This document shows, piece after piece, positions 1 through 12,165 of a stretch of 64,000 bases of DNA. Source of the stretch: Paguma larvata. Taxonomy: Eukaryota; Chordata; Mammalia; Carnivora; Viverridae. How positions within the stretch are numbered: position 1 is the stretch's first letter; the number at the start of each line of letters is the position of its first letter. The notes under the pieces were generated by a model. The model was given only the letters and a program-made list of their open reading frames with translations, made no database searches and was not told the DNA's origin. Both the position numbers and the translations under genes were made by a program. The stretch lies in the NCBI GenBank assembly GCA_030068075.1, contig CM057826.1, positions 76,233,312 to 76,297,311 of the forward strand, written 5' to 3'.

Positions 1-239
1 ACTGTGTCTCCTAAAATAAATGTTTCTTTCTCAAATATATATTTAGACTGCTGCCTATATTAGTTTATGGTCTTTTAAGAGTCATAGGAAGTACAACCAA
101 TATGTACTGAATGGCATTTAGCCGGAGCCATCAACGACACCTTGCGGGCTGGAGCAAAAGAGCAAATTCCCATAGGTTTCTCTTTCTTCCTCTCATCTCC
201 ATTTTTGTTTCTCTTTCTCTTCCTCATCCTCTCTCTCTT

Positions 240-412
240 CCTACTTTTCAACAGAAACGTCCAAATGGGATGGATAGGAAACTATGTAAAAGGCAATAAA
301 AACAGATGGAAATAGGCTGATAATAGTGGTGCTTTTCATTTTCTTCACATTTTCTATAGTTTCCAAATTTTCAATCATAAACATAAACAATAGCAATTAT
401 AAAAGATTTTTA
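240..412 (+). mobile_element. Old L1 (L1M-type) 3' end fragment
   Basis: The stretch resembles the 3' end of old mammalian L1 elements. It has TTTTCATTTTCTTCACATTT, then TTTCCAAATTTTCAATCATA, then a short AT-rich end reading AATTATAAAAGATTTTT. Only the last part of the element remains and no protein frame is preserved. The 5' limit is a guess, and a chance AT-rich match cannot be excluded. Confidence 0.45.
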
Positions 413-1369
413 AAGCAAACTATAAAAAATGTTACCTGTTGGAAAACTAGCTTAATTCTATAATATAGTGCAAATAATAGATGTTTTTTTTACATTAACA
501 AAGAATAATAATGTTTGGAGTGGGGGAAAGTAATTTTGCTAAGAACAATGATAGTTGTTAATAGTTCCTAATTGCTCTAATTTTGCTCTCTTTGACACCC
601 TCAGAACTTTCAACTCTCCGAAAGCCTCTATGAGATTTATAACTAGCTCAACACTTTCTATAACATATAAAATTGTTAATCTTCATGAAGTTATTTAGCC
701 CCTATAAAAATTAACCCAGAATCCCACAATATAAAAATACCCAGTGCTAAGTCCAATTTCTAAAAATAATCTTAGAAAAACCCTGCCCAGAGTAGGCTGC
801 TTCATCCTATATTATTACTCTAAGGATGGCTATAACACAGCAAACACCCCAGACCTTGCTTGGAGCTGGTCTGTCCTCATTGCGGTCTTAAATTTCTCTA
901 TAGAAATACATGAATAAATGACCAGTTTAATAAATTTGAATATGGAAAAGACACATGTTTCCTCTCCGGTCAGAAATAAACACCAGTTTACATCTCACAA
1001 AACCATCTACTGTCACAAAAAGTTGAAATATAGTGAAAAATATGTACATAAATCAGATTTATTACAAACTAGATAAGAAAAAATAATTAACCTATTCCAG
1101 TTGAATAAATTCAACATGCTGGCTAAACACCTAGACTATGCCACACTGGAGACACTTAAAATGCATTTGCAGATATAGATGATAACTACTTACTGGAGTA
1201 CAAGCTTCTAATTATTCTCATCACCCTTAGTGCCCCTTTCAACATTATATTCTAGATATATACTCCATGTCTCTCCGGGTAGACTGAACACAATTGGTTT
1301 TCAATAAATGTGTTACATTAAATTGGATTTAGTATTAGAAGTGGGAAATCATTTGATATAAAATTCATT
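413..1369. other. AT-rich sequence with no recognised gene
   Basis: No coding frame, RNA gene or confident repeat is seen. The end near 1250-1330 (CCATGTCTCTCCGGGTAGAC followed by TTTTCAATAAATGTG) faintly resembles the 3' tail of an L2 element, but the match is too short to call. Confidence 0.5.
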
Positions 1370-1383
1370 AAAAAACAACAACA

Positions 1384-1550
1384 TGGGACACCTAGGTGGC
1401 TCAACCCGTTCAGTGTCCAACTCTTGATTTCAGCTCAGGTCATTATCCTAGGCTCATAGGATTGAGCCCTCCATCTGACTCTGTGCTGAGAGTGGAGCCT
1501 GCTTCAGATTCTCTCTTACCCCCTTTTCCCCCACATGCATACTCTTTATC
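1384..1550 (+). mobile_element. CAN-SINE (tRNA-Lys-derived), sense
   Basis: The head reads GGGACACCTAGGTGGCTC, a mutated form of the GGGCGCCTGGGTGGCTC start. It is followed by CTCTTGATTTCAGCTCAGGT and a CT-rich stretch. The element is bracketed by a 14-bp direct repeat, AAAAAACAACAACA, at 1370-1383 and 1551-1564. That is an exact target-site duplication typical of L1-driven insertion. Downstream the A/C-rich tail has expanded to about 1591. Confidence 0.92.
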
Positions 1551-1810
1551 AAAAAACAACAACAAACAACAAAACCAGCAACAACAACAGAAACTTTTAA
1601 AAAATATTGACACTTTTTTGAGTTCTTCCCTGTAGAGCTACTCAAAACCAGTTTCAAGTCTTTTACTTAATGCACTACAGAATAATTGCCTTTTCTTCTG
1701 TGTTCAGTCTCATTAGAAATTAAGCTCTCTAAGGATGAAGAGCATGTGTATCATTGCAAACACTGTATGCTGCTCTCCTATGACTTCCACTTAATGTTTC
1801 ATTATTTTTT

Positions 1811-1837
1811 CATTCATTCATTCATTCATTCATTCAT
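1811..1837. repeat. (CATT)n microsatellite
   Basis: A perfect run of CATT units, flanked downstream by the related ATCC-rich sequence CTATCCATCCATTC. Variable length between individuals would be expected. Confidence 0.9.
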
Positions 1838-1955
1838 CCTCTATCCATCCATTCAATAAATCCATGAAGCCTGAAAATATTTGAAGATAGTTTGCACATT
1901 TCCTCTCAGTCTTCTCTTCACCCAAGTAAATATTCTCATTATCTTCTTTTTAATC

Positions 1956-1990
1956 ATTCTTCTTGTGACATGTATTCTTCTTGTGACATG
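1956..1990. repeat. 18-bp tandem duplication
   Basis: ATTCTTCTTGTGACATG occurs twice, at 1956-1972 and 1974-1990, with an 18-bp period. It is a small local duplication with no recognised function. Confidence 0.85.
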
Positions 1991-2299
1991 ATTATACAAA
2001 TCATAAGGATACTAGGACACAGTCAGGGTATGGCAGTAAAAAGAACTATTTCCTCTCTTGTTCTAAGCCCAGGCTTCTTTGCAATATAGTCACTCATTCA
2101 AAACAAATGGATAAATAACTGAGCCTGTTTTGCAAAGGCATCATAAGTTTAAAATAAACATCTAATATCTTATAATTTAGTATGGTAAATTACAGTAAAA
2201 ATTCACAGTGTTACTGAAAAGGGCATTTGAGGAAAGATACATATACTATGCCAGGTGACACCATCTTTTACCTATAAATACTATTTTATTATTCTTCTG

Positions 2300-2478
2300 T
2301 TTTAATGTTCATTTTATGTTGAGAAGGAGGATTATAGGGCAAAGGCAAAGAGAATTTCAAGCATGCTTCACACCCAGCACAAAGCCTCATGAGGAGCTCA
2401 ATCTCATGACCATGAGATCATGACCTGAACAGAAGTCAAGAGTTGGATTCTTAAAAAACAAAGTCACCCAGGTGCCCC
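2300..2478 (-). mobile_element. CAN-SINE, antisense
   Basis: Read on the minus strand it begins GGGGCACCTGGGTGACTTTG. On the plus strand it shows CATGAGATCATGACCTGA and ends CAGGTGCCCC, with the tail reading TTTAATGTTCATTTTATG at the left. Imperfect flanking repeats are visible: CTATTTTATTATTCTT at 2281-2296 and CTATTTTGCTTTTCTA at 2479-2494. The copy is old and diverged. Confidence 0.88.
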
Positions 2479-2494
2479 CTATTTTGCTTTTCTA

Positions 2495-2970
2495 AGCTTT
2501 AAAAATTTATCAGCATTGCCCTTGAAGTGACAGTCCCATTCTACAAAGAGAGAGGTGGCCCCCTTCCTAGACCTACTCCTCCTTTAAGGCCAACCACTGC
2601 ATATCTTCTTCAGGACTTATGCTTCCTGAAATTTGAAGCTCTCCTCCAGTCTCTCTTAGCAGGAGGCTTAATGCGGGAGGTGGCTTCTCATACCTTACCT
2701 TTCTCCCCTTTCTCTTACTACCTTTCCCTGCTCTGTTTTAGCCTTCTTGATGGTCACCCTCTGTCAAGAATCATATCCAGTGATTCTTTTGGTTTCTGTT
2801 CCCTAACTGCCCAAGTGGCTCAGAACCCTTACACTGTCTTCCTTTCACTACTTTATTTTTTTGGAGTAGATGGATGGGACTGAAATTGTGGGGGAAGGCA
2901 AAAGTCACATCAGTAAAGAGGAAACCATCAAACTGAAAAAGTATTATCAACATTAAACATCCAAAGACTA
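2495..2970. other. Unique sequence, no gene recognised
   Basis: Plus-strand codons 2527-2883 form an open frame of 118 codons from an ATG, but the protein resembles no family I know. It is rich in Leu, Ser, Phe and Pro as expected of a CT-rich strand. No splice-site or Kozak argument supports it. Confidence 0.5.
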
Positions 2971-3103
2971 GGGGCACCTCACTGGCTCGGTCAGTAGAGC
3001 AACTCTTGATATCGGTGTCATGAGTTTGAAACTCATATTGGGCATAGAGATTACTCAAAAAAAAAAAAAGAAAGAAAGAAAGAAAAATAAAAAGAAAGAA
3101 ACT
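2971..3103 (+). mobile_element. Short CAN-SINE (SINEC short type), sense
   Basis: It starts GGGGCACCTCACTGGCTCGG, has CATGAGTTTGAAACTCATAT at the tRNA B-box position, and ends GGCATAGAGATTACTCA. An A-rich tail follows that has grown into an (AAAG)n-like repeat. The short form lacks the long CT-rich body of the other copies, as in older carnivore SINE subfamilies. Confidence 0.88.
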
Positions 3104-5435
3104 CCACACACTATAGACTGTTTTGTAGAGATAAAAATAACACCAGCAAAGGCACTAAATGTAGACACATACTTAGCATTTCAGTGTGACATCATGATTA
3201 TCCCTAAAATGCACAACAGAATACTAACTTGATACTCAGTCTTGATCCCTTAACTCCTCTGTACATAATAAGCCTGGTACTTTTCAACTGATAGCTCACT
3301 GCATTTAAAAAGTAATGATAATATGAGGATAAACATTGAATATCCTTAAGAACATTTCATGGTTCACATCATGGGGAGGAATTAGGAGAAGGCAGTCCAT
3401 CACCCACACCTGAGGGAATGGTAGTTTTCAAAATGCTGACCCCGCATTGTGAGGACTGCAGTCACTGGCCCCACATCACGTTGAGTGCTCATTTTTGGAT
3501 ATCGACAGTGACCTTCATTATTGTACAGCTTTTTCTTTCATTAGTCAATTAGTATTCACACCATCTATCTTGGATTTGTAGAAATAATCCCTCAAACATT
3601 AGGCAGGCTTCCAGCTGAATCTCTAATGTAAATGGTTTGGCTCAGAGTCAACAAAAGGTGATTTTATGTTATACAACAAGCTCATGTCAAGTTATTTCAG
3701 TGGCACTTCACTAAAACATACGGACTTTGTGATTCATTTTTTAAAAGCTCTGTGGTTGACATGCCCTCACTTGAACGAAGTTTCTTTCCAGATCATGGGG
3801 CTTTTCCACTAATATCTGAAGCTGCATCTTTCTTCTTTGGTCTCCATTACCTGAGGGACCAATTGCTAGCAAAAAGGAATTCATTTTAGCAAACCTTGTG
3901 ACTTCTCTGAATCCACAGAGCCTTCCAGAAATCGAGGCTTTGTGCCAGCTCATTATTATCCTAACCATGTGGATCCTCCACTGAGCAATTAGGATATAAA
4001 GAGTTTTATTATCCTAGAAAAAAGAAGAATGCAATAAAATGCTCCTTGAAAAGGAAGAGCATGAAAATCAGAACTTTGTAGCAAAGAAAATTCTGTATTC
4101 ACTGCAGATACTTAAAAAGAGAGTCATGGAAATGAACCAGAAATAAGTCTGGAAACTTCTTTTACCTCTCTATTCTCTTCTTGCATTCAGCTGCATTATT
4201 CACAGCCATTTGCTTTCAGCCTGCAGATACGGGGTTATGCTTTCCGCTTAGGAGCTATTGTCCAAGGCTTAATCTGATAGAAGTCACTAAAGCTTTTTTC
4301 TGTTTTATCATTCAGCACTGAGCTGAATTTTATATAGGACATTTTGGAGTCAGGGAAGCCACTGAGAAAGAAAGCAAATAAAACTTTTAAGAGACATAGA
4401 TCAACTGAACAAAAATACAATCATCAACTCAAAGAAATTTGCAGGTCTAAATTTAAGATGACATCTTTCTTGATTTTATGCTTAATTATAAGCATACATC
4501 CTTAATAAAAACTCTCCCATCAATCTTTATTTAATTACCTCTGGTCTTTGCCCTTATACTTGCTGGACAAATCAACATTTAGGTAAAGTCTATATTGTTC
4601 AAAAGTTACCTTTTGCATGTTAGTGGTAGTTTCCTATGTAAATTTTAACAAGCTTAAGGGCTAGGACAACATCAAACTAACCTGTCTTTCTTGTGCACAC
4701 ACGCAGAGGTTCATACACAGACATCAATATACATCATCCACATCATAACACTTGAATCCACATCCTCAAAAATATGTACATAGAGATAAGAGCAGATTAC
4801 ATGGTAGTTCTCTGTATCTCAAACTGTTCCAAAACTGTTCCAAAAACTCTGATTGGGGAAGGAATACATTTTCTGCTATACAAAATACAAGTGGTTAAAA
4901 CTGGGAAGCATATTTGGACAACTCTAATAAGTCAGGCGGAACTGACTCACCATACCATTGCTGTGCTTATTTTATGGAAACTGTAAAAAAAAATATTCTA
5001 AGAATTAGAAGAGATAAGGATACAAAAGCATGAGGAGAATGATAAATGTCTTTTAACATACATGTACAAACTGAAATGGATTAGCCCTTTAACTGCAAAC
5101 CCACCTTCAAAGACCAGGTCATTTACTGCCGGATTTCTGGATAGAGAGTTACCTTGTATTTCTATACCTGCCTAAACATCTGTGCTTGATCCATTCAGTT
5201 CCCCTTCCTATGAGCGCTACCTACCACTTCCTTCTCCATCTCAAATTTAGTTTCTCAGCCTCTCTAACTTCTCCATTCAACCCTTTAGTCAAAAGCCAAA
5301 ACCTTACCCTTTACACTCACAAAGCTAAAGCCATCAACTAAAAAAATTAAAAACTCCATCACAAAGATGTGTCCACCAATATTCCTTGGATCTACACTGA
5401 TGAGAGCTAGCATTAACCCAGTCTTAAGGACACTG
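3104..5435. other. Long AT-rich stretch without recognised genes
   Basis: No credible exon, RNA gene or confident transposable element was found. Short open frames on both strands (for example 3741-3968 minus and 4774-4986 plus) show no known protein features. The part from 3360 to 3960 is less AT-rich and looks like unique sequence. Confidence 0.5.
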
Positions 5436-6003
5436 CCCCCTCTGGCAGGTACAACCATTGTAACTATTTAGGTCTCCTCACTCTTTAAATCTCAGTGTAA
5501 TTGTCACGTGGTCAGAAATGCTTACCTGATTTTTAACAGGGTCAAATCCCTGTTTCATATATATTTTTTAAAGTTTATTTATTTTGAGAGAAATAGAGAC
5601 AGCACAATCAGGAAAGGGTCAGAGAGAGAAGGAGAGAATCCCAAGCAGGCTCTGTGATGTTAGCACAGAACCCAACATGGGGCTCAGTCTCATGTAGCAT
5701 GAGACGATGACCTGAGCTGAAATCAAGTCAGACACTTAATCGACTCAGCCATCCAGGGCACCCCATTTCCTATTTCCCTGTAGTCCCATGTACATCTCCT
5801 TTGTAACACAACAAATTTAAATTTATAGTAAGTTGTATAATTGTGCTTAGTGTCCACTGCATGCACTAGAAAACAACGTGCACAAAGGCAAGGACATTGC
5901 CTCATGTTTTCCCCTCACGGTATCCCCAAACCCAGCATACTGCCTAGGACGTAGAAGGTACTCCGTTAATATTACTTGGATAAATGAATGATTGAATAAA
6001 TGG
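5436..6003 (+). mobile_element. L2 LINE 3' end, split by a SINE
   Basis: Left part: CCTCACTCTTTAAATCTCAG and AATGCTTACCTGATTTTTAA fit the L2 3' region. After the SINE at 5563-5764 the L2 resumes with TTGTAACACAAC. It then continues with GCACAAAGGCAAGGACATTG and CCCAGCATACTGCCTAGGAC, and ends GATAAATGAATGATTGAATA. These are the diverged equivalents of the L2 tail (a GCAGGGAC segment, a CCCAGCGCCTAG segment, then TGAATGAATG). No coding capacity remains. Confidence 0.7.
5563..5764 (-). mobile_element. CAN-SINE, antisense, inside L2
   Basis: On the plus strand it reads TTTAAAGTTTATTTATTTTG, then GAGAATCCCAAGCAGGCTCT, GATGACCTGAGCTGAAATCA and a terminal GGGCACCCC. It interrupts an older L2 fragment, so it is the younger of the two. 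Confidence 0.92.
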
Positions 6004-7680
6004 GTCTATGTTTATGGGTTTATATAGTCTTTGTTCATAAACATATCCAAAGACTCATACTAACAAAATTATTTTAAATTATGAACTTAATACAAAATTA
6101 AATAGAAAGTAATAGTCTCTGATGGATGTGCTTTCACAAGCCTGGAAACAGAAGTGGCTAAAGATCTGAATTTACTCACTCTCAAGGTGGTTATACATCC
6201 AAATTTATCTAAAATGGTTCTAATTTTTGTCCTGGCATCATTTTGATGAACACCATCCACCACTTTCAAAATTGTTTGAATTTGACCAGCAAATTAAATG
6301 GTCATCTTACTTGTCATAAAGGCAATTCTTGGAATTCTTTGTGGAATATTTGCTATGCCATAACAGAGATATATTCCAAAGTTCCAATTTTAGATATTTG
6401 CTTTCTCTCTAGATGTATATGGAAATTGCAAGTATAATGATAATCTATTAAAATATAAAAATACTATTTGTTCATATCATACTGTTCAGTTTAGAGAATT
6501 ATCAGGTAAATAAATACCAAATGTGGGGCATTCCATCTTAAATATTTAAATTCCAATGTAGGCCTATGTGAAGTTTCCCAATTGCAATTTGACAGACCCA
6601 GCTTTATTCTTTTATCCCACTATTATATTCAGGTTTTCATTACACTTTAGGAACTCAAGTGTTTCCTACCAGAGCTGGCCCGAATTCAATATTCAGTAAA
6701 GTTGCTCAGGGAAGAGATGAAAATGACCTGCTGGGCCATAAAGTCCAAACCACACGAGTATTCTAAGAATAATGAACACCTTTGTGTTTTCTTTGGCAAA
6801 ATCTGGATACAATTCCAAGAGAGTATCCAGTTGTTTAAATAATAGATAACAAATTTTATTCAATGTACAATAAATTCTCAGAAAATGAATAAGCTAATAA
6901 ATGCACAGTCCCTTTTTATAATAAACCCTCCTCCAAATTATCATTTTAAATCACAGATGTACCTTCTTTGTGCCAGTAAAATAATATGGAAAATGTAGAG
7001 GATTGAAGTATTAATCATTTTAACTTTTAAACTAGTGTGTACAACAGAAAAATCAATTTAAGAATATAATTGAAAAACAGGAAAGAAAGAAAAATACAGG
7101 TGCGAATACATTCTTGCTTCCTTTTTCAAATCCTAATGAGAGTTACTCATTGCAAATATTGTCTTAAGATTTTTTTTAAGTTGTTGCTAATAAAAATACA
7201 TAACAACAGAAAAAATTCCTAAGTAAGATACATTGTTAAAAAATATCAAAATACCTATCCTCTTTATTTTAAGGTATTTTACTAAAATGCCAATGTAAAT
7301 ATTCATACTCCCAAATGGACATGTTTTTAGTGGATGTGACCACCGTCAAAGAGAGACCTTGAAACAGAGAAGGCTTGAGAAAAGCCAAATACTTCCACAT
7401 TAGACTCTTACAGTAAGAGAGTATGATAGCAGCCTTCTAAATTGAAATTTAATTGCACCATTGATAAAGGGTAGGGAAGGGATGTCCCTAGAGCAACTCA
7501 GAGCTTGGTTGCTACTAGCTATATCTCACTGAGAGTTTCCAGACATGGAGAAAAACATGCCTGCTTTTTTGGATAAAGGTCCTTAAGGTAATCCCAACTG
7601 GAGAGCACGGAATGCTCCACGCAGAGAGACAAGCCTATCACTGGTCAGTAGGAAGAAAGCTAGGAGAGGACAGTATACAT
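6004..7680. other. AT-rich stretch without recognised genes
   Basis: Nothing supports a gene here. The sequence is AT-rich with no long open frame and no confident repeat family. Confidence 0.5.
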
Positions 7681-7689
7681 CCTTAGCCT

Positions 7690-8040
7690 CACTTATTCAT
7701 TTATTAACCTCTATCTATTGATTATCCACATTGTGTCAGGCACTGTAATGGGTCTAACAGAGAGGGAAGCAAACACATTTCCTGCCCTCATGGAACTTAC
7801 AGTACAGAGAGGAGAAAGGCATTAAGCAATCCCACCAATATATGTATTAACATGAAATGAGATAGAAGCTGCCCAGACAAGGGGGCAGGAAGTGAAGTAG
7901 TAAACAAAGCCTAATCCATTAGATCTAGAGGATCATGAGGAGATAACTAAGCACAAAGCTGGGGGCAGGAAGAGGTTGTCAGAAATCATATCCCTGCTGC
8001 AGGGAACAGCATGTGCAAAGATCCCATGACAGGAGGCAGT
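7690..8040 (-). mobile_element. L2 LINE fragment, antisense
   Basis: On the plus strand the piece runs TTATTCATTTATTAACC, TTGTGTCAGGCACTGTAATG and CCTGCCCTCATGGAACTTAC, then AGGGAACAGCATGTGCAAAG. This is the reverse-complement order of the L2 3' region: caggcactg, then the cctcatggagcttac motif, then aacagcaagtgcaaag. The 78-codon frame at 8011-8247 overlaps its end and is not a gene. Confidence 0.7.
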
Positions 8041-8569
8041 ATTATTCACTCACAAAATAAACATGAGGCTAGAATACAGAAAATGAGAGGAAATATGGCC
8101 ATCCTGGAAAAAAAAATGCCAGAAGGTATGAATGTGATCTTTCACAGAAAATGTGAAAAGTCAACATCCAGGAGCCGCAATTGCTACCGGGATATGGGAA
8201 GGAGTTTTCCTGGAAGGCTCAGCAAAACTTCCATTCCTGTAGAATAGCTGGCAATTTAATCACAACATAGAAATTGTTTCTATGAAGAAATGAGAAACAA
8301 ATTACAACCAATTTTGTTGCTACTTGTTTATGTTTGAAATAACATTACTCAGTACAGCCACATAGCAGCAAATTAGGGTAGTTTCTCTCTACTTCAAAAT
8401 CAGACTGTTTCCAAATTGTCATTCTACCACTTCCCTGCTGCATGACCTCAATTAGTTCACCTAATTTGTGCTGTAGGTTTATTAAATTCAAAAGGAGAAA
8501 TGTTATTGTATGTCCCACAGAATTAATTCATGTCAGAATTGTAAATTAAATTATAAAATTCTTTTAAGA

Positions 8570-8976
8570 TTGTCGGACCCTTAAACGTGTAATAAACATT
8601 GGTCATTGCCACAGCAGGCCCATGCAACCATCCGTCCCCCAGGTGCTGTCACAGTGAATGGCAAATAGCTCAGGGCTGCGCCTCTCCTGAAAAATGCCTT
8701 CAGGGGACAGGAGCCAGTTTTCCCAGAAATGCTACATCCTTCAGCCAATTTTGACTGATAGGGGGTATTAAAGGTCTGCTCCACCCCTAAGTGTGACAGC
8801 CCTGTAGTATCAGTTATGCCCCAAAACTCCCCGCAGGATCAGGCTGAGACTTAATCTTTACCTGGCTACCTCCCCTGCCGTATCCTGCTTCCCTCACCTG
8901 CCTTCCAGGTTTCTTCAGAGTACTCTCAGTAAATCACCCTTCTGGAGCTCTGCTTCTTAGGAACTCCACCCAAGAC
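8570..8976 (+). mobile_element. Probable ancient LTR-type repeat, family uncertain
   Basis: The block is more GC-rich than its surroundings and ends CTCTGCTTCTTAGGAACTCC then ACCCAAGACA. That ending is common to several old mammalian interspersed repeats of LTR type. No TSD or paired copy is seen. The family call is from general resemblance only. Confidence 0.35.
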
Positions 8977-9140
8977 AGTTGTTATAATAATAATTGTGTT
9001 GACCTACTCTTTCTCTGAGACTTCACATTCATTCATTTTTCTAAACAATGAGCTCAGTTCAGTTGATTTACAAAAAAAAAAAAAAATAGGTCTTTGTTAT
9101 CTAACAGTTTCAAACTTAGTGCCCAATTAATGCACTAAGG

Positions 9141-9220
9141 TTTCTATTAATTGTATATTTATTGGCTTCTATTTTATACGTTTCTATTAATTGTGTATTT
9201 ATTGGCTTACATCTTTAACA
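9141..9220. repeat. 40-bp direct tandem duplication
   Basis: TTTCTATTAATTGT starts at 9141 and again at 9181. The first 28 bases of each unit differ by one base (GTATATTT versus GTGTATTT); the last dozen have diverged. It is a simple local duplication in AT-rich sequence. Confidence 0.85.
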
Positions 9221-9863
9221 GTAAGCTGCCCTAGCCTGTGAACTTCAGAAGATCAAAAGCTGCACGTTATCCAGCTTTTAGCCCAGAGGACACAGCACAG
9301 GGTCTCACATTAAAAAGAACTAAGCAATTTAACTTGACCCCCTTGATTATAAAGTATGAGGTTGTGAAACATGCACATTATAACATTGTCAGAAGTGAAT
9401 CTCCCATGCAAACAAACAACACAAGTGCACTTTCACTTTGGAGATAAATCCAGCCTAGCCCAAACAACACTTTTTCTATTCCAAGTTGCTGGCTGATCTG
9501 TTCTCTTACACAGAAAGTTCACTAATGCTGCCTTTCAGGATTTTCTGTCTCGTTCTTACACATCTTTATAACAGATTTTAAAATCCTTGATGTTGTAGCA
9601 TGCTGAGAAATGAATCAGGCAAGAAACTAACCATTAGAAACTCTTTTGGCATTAAGAAAATACTCCCAGAATGAAAAACTCTCCAAAGACATTGTATCCT
9701 TAAATTTAGCTTAAAAACAGTATTATCTACAATATAGTCACACGCAACACAATTCATTTGGCACTACTGCTCAACAGGCACAAAAATATTCAGAGGATAA
9801 TTTTGAAATAGGCAACTGACACCTCATTATTTCACAATGTAGGCCTAACAAAGATTAATGGGA

Positions 9864-10022
9864 TTTTTTTTTTTTTTTCAGAGAGACAGACAGAGAGAGA
9901 GGGAAACAGAAAATCCCAAGTAGGCTCCGCCGACAAGGGGCTTGAACTCACAAACCATGCGATCATGACCCGAGCCAAAATGAAAAGTGGGACACTTAAC
10001 AACTGAGCCACCCAGGCACCCC
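9864..10022 (-). mobile_element. CAN-SINE, antisense
   Basis: A T-run at 9864-9878 is the reverse-complement tail. It is followed by CAGAGAGACAGACAGAGAGA, CAAACCATGCGATCATGACC and the terminal GAGCCACCCAGGCACCCC. Internal deletions shorten the body to about 160 bp. Confidence 0.92.
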
Positions 10023-11799
10023 AGTGGGGAATTTTAAATAGGTAGATATTTGCAAACGAAGCAGCTGCCTGATAGAATTCTATATCTGATGAAATGACTG
10101 GAAGAGAAGCCTAACTCAGAAAATTCAATCAGCAACTAGGTGACTGGGAACGGAGTGTATATGCATGGCCTTATTTACATACAGCATTTTCCCAGCTGTA
10201 AATCTAAAATTTGAATCTATAATATTCATCTACTATATTCACATGTGTGTGCAAATAGTATATCTGATGTAATAAAAGAGATTCTGATTCCTTCACTGTC
10301 ATTATCAACACATTTGTATTCATGCCTCTCCTACTTACTCATCCCAAACACCATGGCCTTCGGGAGGCAGTAGGCAGGACTTTTAACATCCTAAGTCTTG
10401 TTTTTCTCCATAAAATGGGGATAAAGCTCATTTAGTCATCTAATCTAAATATCATGCAGCTCAGCAATAAATGAAGAGAAAAATATGCTAAGTTGAGCAC
10501 TTTTTTTTCCTTTAAACTCAGTAAAAATGAGTAGCACCTTCAAACCAAAGAGAACAGGCTGGGAAGAATGCATGTTGAAAGCTGATTTGACCAAATAATT
10601 TAGATTGGAATGTCTGATCCACAAAATATTAAAAAAAAAAAAAAAAAAGACTAACGCAGTCACATTTTCCTCTGAGAAATGGCAAAAACCTGGGCACATG
10701 CTATACAATCTTATTTTCAATAGGGAATAGTGGCTCATCTGTTAATGTTCTTAATTTTGCTATTTATACATACACATATATTGACAGGCGCAGTTCGAAC
10801 ATTAATCTACTTTTCTCCTTGGTAAAAACGTGAAAAGCACTTTTTTCTTCTCTTAACTAAGGGCCACCTGCTGACTCTGCAGTGATCAAACGTCTCATTA
10901 GTCCCAGGGAAATTTTGGTATCAATCACATTAAGTAGAGTAATGGATGATTCTATATATTCCACATATTTGCATCTTTTAGAAGTTTCTTTTAGGAGTTG
11001 CTGCAATTAAATTCCTTGACTATGATCTGACTTGTAGAAGTTTTTGTCAGGACTTGAAACGTGAATTTTTTTTTTCTTTCTTTTTTATCCCTGAGAGCTA
11101 TGGAGTAGGTTGGGTACAGGGTAAGATGTGTTAGGCACGGGTGAGCTCAAGTAAAACAGAAAGACAGGTCTTATTTTGATACATGGTTTAGTAATTTTTC
11201 CATAGACAATCCACCTTGAGAAACTCAGTGTGATGTTAAATAATTTACTCGGGACTTCTAACATCCTTTCTCCATTGATACACTTCCTAATTCAGTAAGG
11301 AAGAAGAAAATCAAATATTTTTAAAACATGTACTAGACACCTTTTCCATGCCTGGCATGGACTGTTTCACTTTATCGATTTTTATCATACTTACGATATA
11401 AAAGATAAGACGAAGAATGGAAGCCACTATCTACAATAATCATCAAATTCTTGTTGCTGGTGAGAGCTAAGCAAAAGAACTTATTAGGTTTTAAATTGTT
11501 GAAGTTTTTAGTCCACTGTCTTAAGAAAATATAGTCTAATGCACAAATTTTAATTCAAGAAATTCAGAAGCACGTTCTAAAGATATTTTCAATACTTTCT
11601 TAGAGCATAAATCGGATTATAGTCTTGTTGACTTTCATGTTGGACTATAAGTTTCTGGAAAGAAGAGACTGTATCTTATTCAACTTTCTATTTCTAGAAA
11701 CACTAATCACTTTACTGTTCTTTCTTATTTCATTAATTGAATGAAGCCTGCATATGTTAAATGCTTAAATGTTTATTGAAGTAGAAAATATTTTTGCGG
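10023..11799. other. AT-rich stretch, no gene recognised
   Basis: A lone A-run of 18 at 10631-10648 is not attached to a recognisable SINE body. The segment 11635-11755 (GACTATAAGTTTCTGGAAAG, then GAGACTGTATCTTATTCAAC) weakly resembles an L2 3' end. Nothing coding is supported. Confidence 0.45.
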
Positions 11800-12165
11800 C
11801 AGACAGAACCTAGAGGGACCTCCAGTGATTCCCGCCTACTAGTGTTTATATCTTTGTGCAATCTCTTTAGTACAATTAGGACCTTAACTTACTTCTAATC
11901 AATAGAATATGCAAAGGTGATTGATAGTCACTCCCATGATTAGGTTAAATTTTACAAGACTCCAATTTTAGTAACTGGAAAGATAGACTCTTCTTGCTGG
12001 CTTGTTGAAGTGAGTACCTATATCGGAGAAATCCATGTAGCAATAAACTACAGGTACTCTCTAGGACCTAGGCAGACTTCAGCCAATGCCAGCAAAATAT
12101 CAGCCTCTTTCATATATGATTACTGGGAACCACCCAAAAATATCTTTTAGGAATTTAAGAAAAAC
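11800..12165 (+). mobile_element. Probable ancient MaLR/LTR-type repeat
   Basis: The block contains ATAGAATATGCAAAGGTGAT, TCACTCCCATGATTAGGTTA, then ACAAGACTCCAATTTTAGTA and CTTGCTGGCTTGTTGAAGTG in order. That arrangement recurs in an old mammalian LTR-like interspersed repeat. No internal retroviral sequence is present. Family assignment needs a repeat-library search. Confidence 0.5.

Noticed and set aside
2527..2883. 118-codon plus-strand frame, with an opposite-strand 112-codon frame overlapping at 2771-3109
   Set aside because: No known motif. The minus-strand frame is a product of the antisense of a SINE with its poly(A) and (AAAG)n tail. No evidence of selection.
2971..3050. SINE head as a functional tRNA gene
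   Set aside because: The tRNA-like A and B boxes are remnants of the SINE's tRNA-Lys-derived promoter. The sequence cannot fold into a full cloverleaf and shows SINE-specific bodies and tails in all copies.
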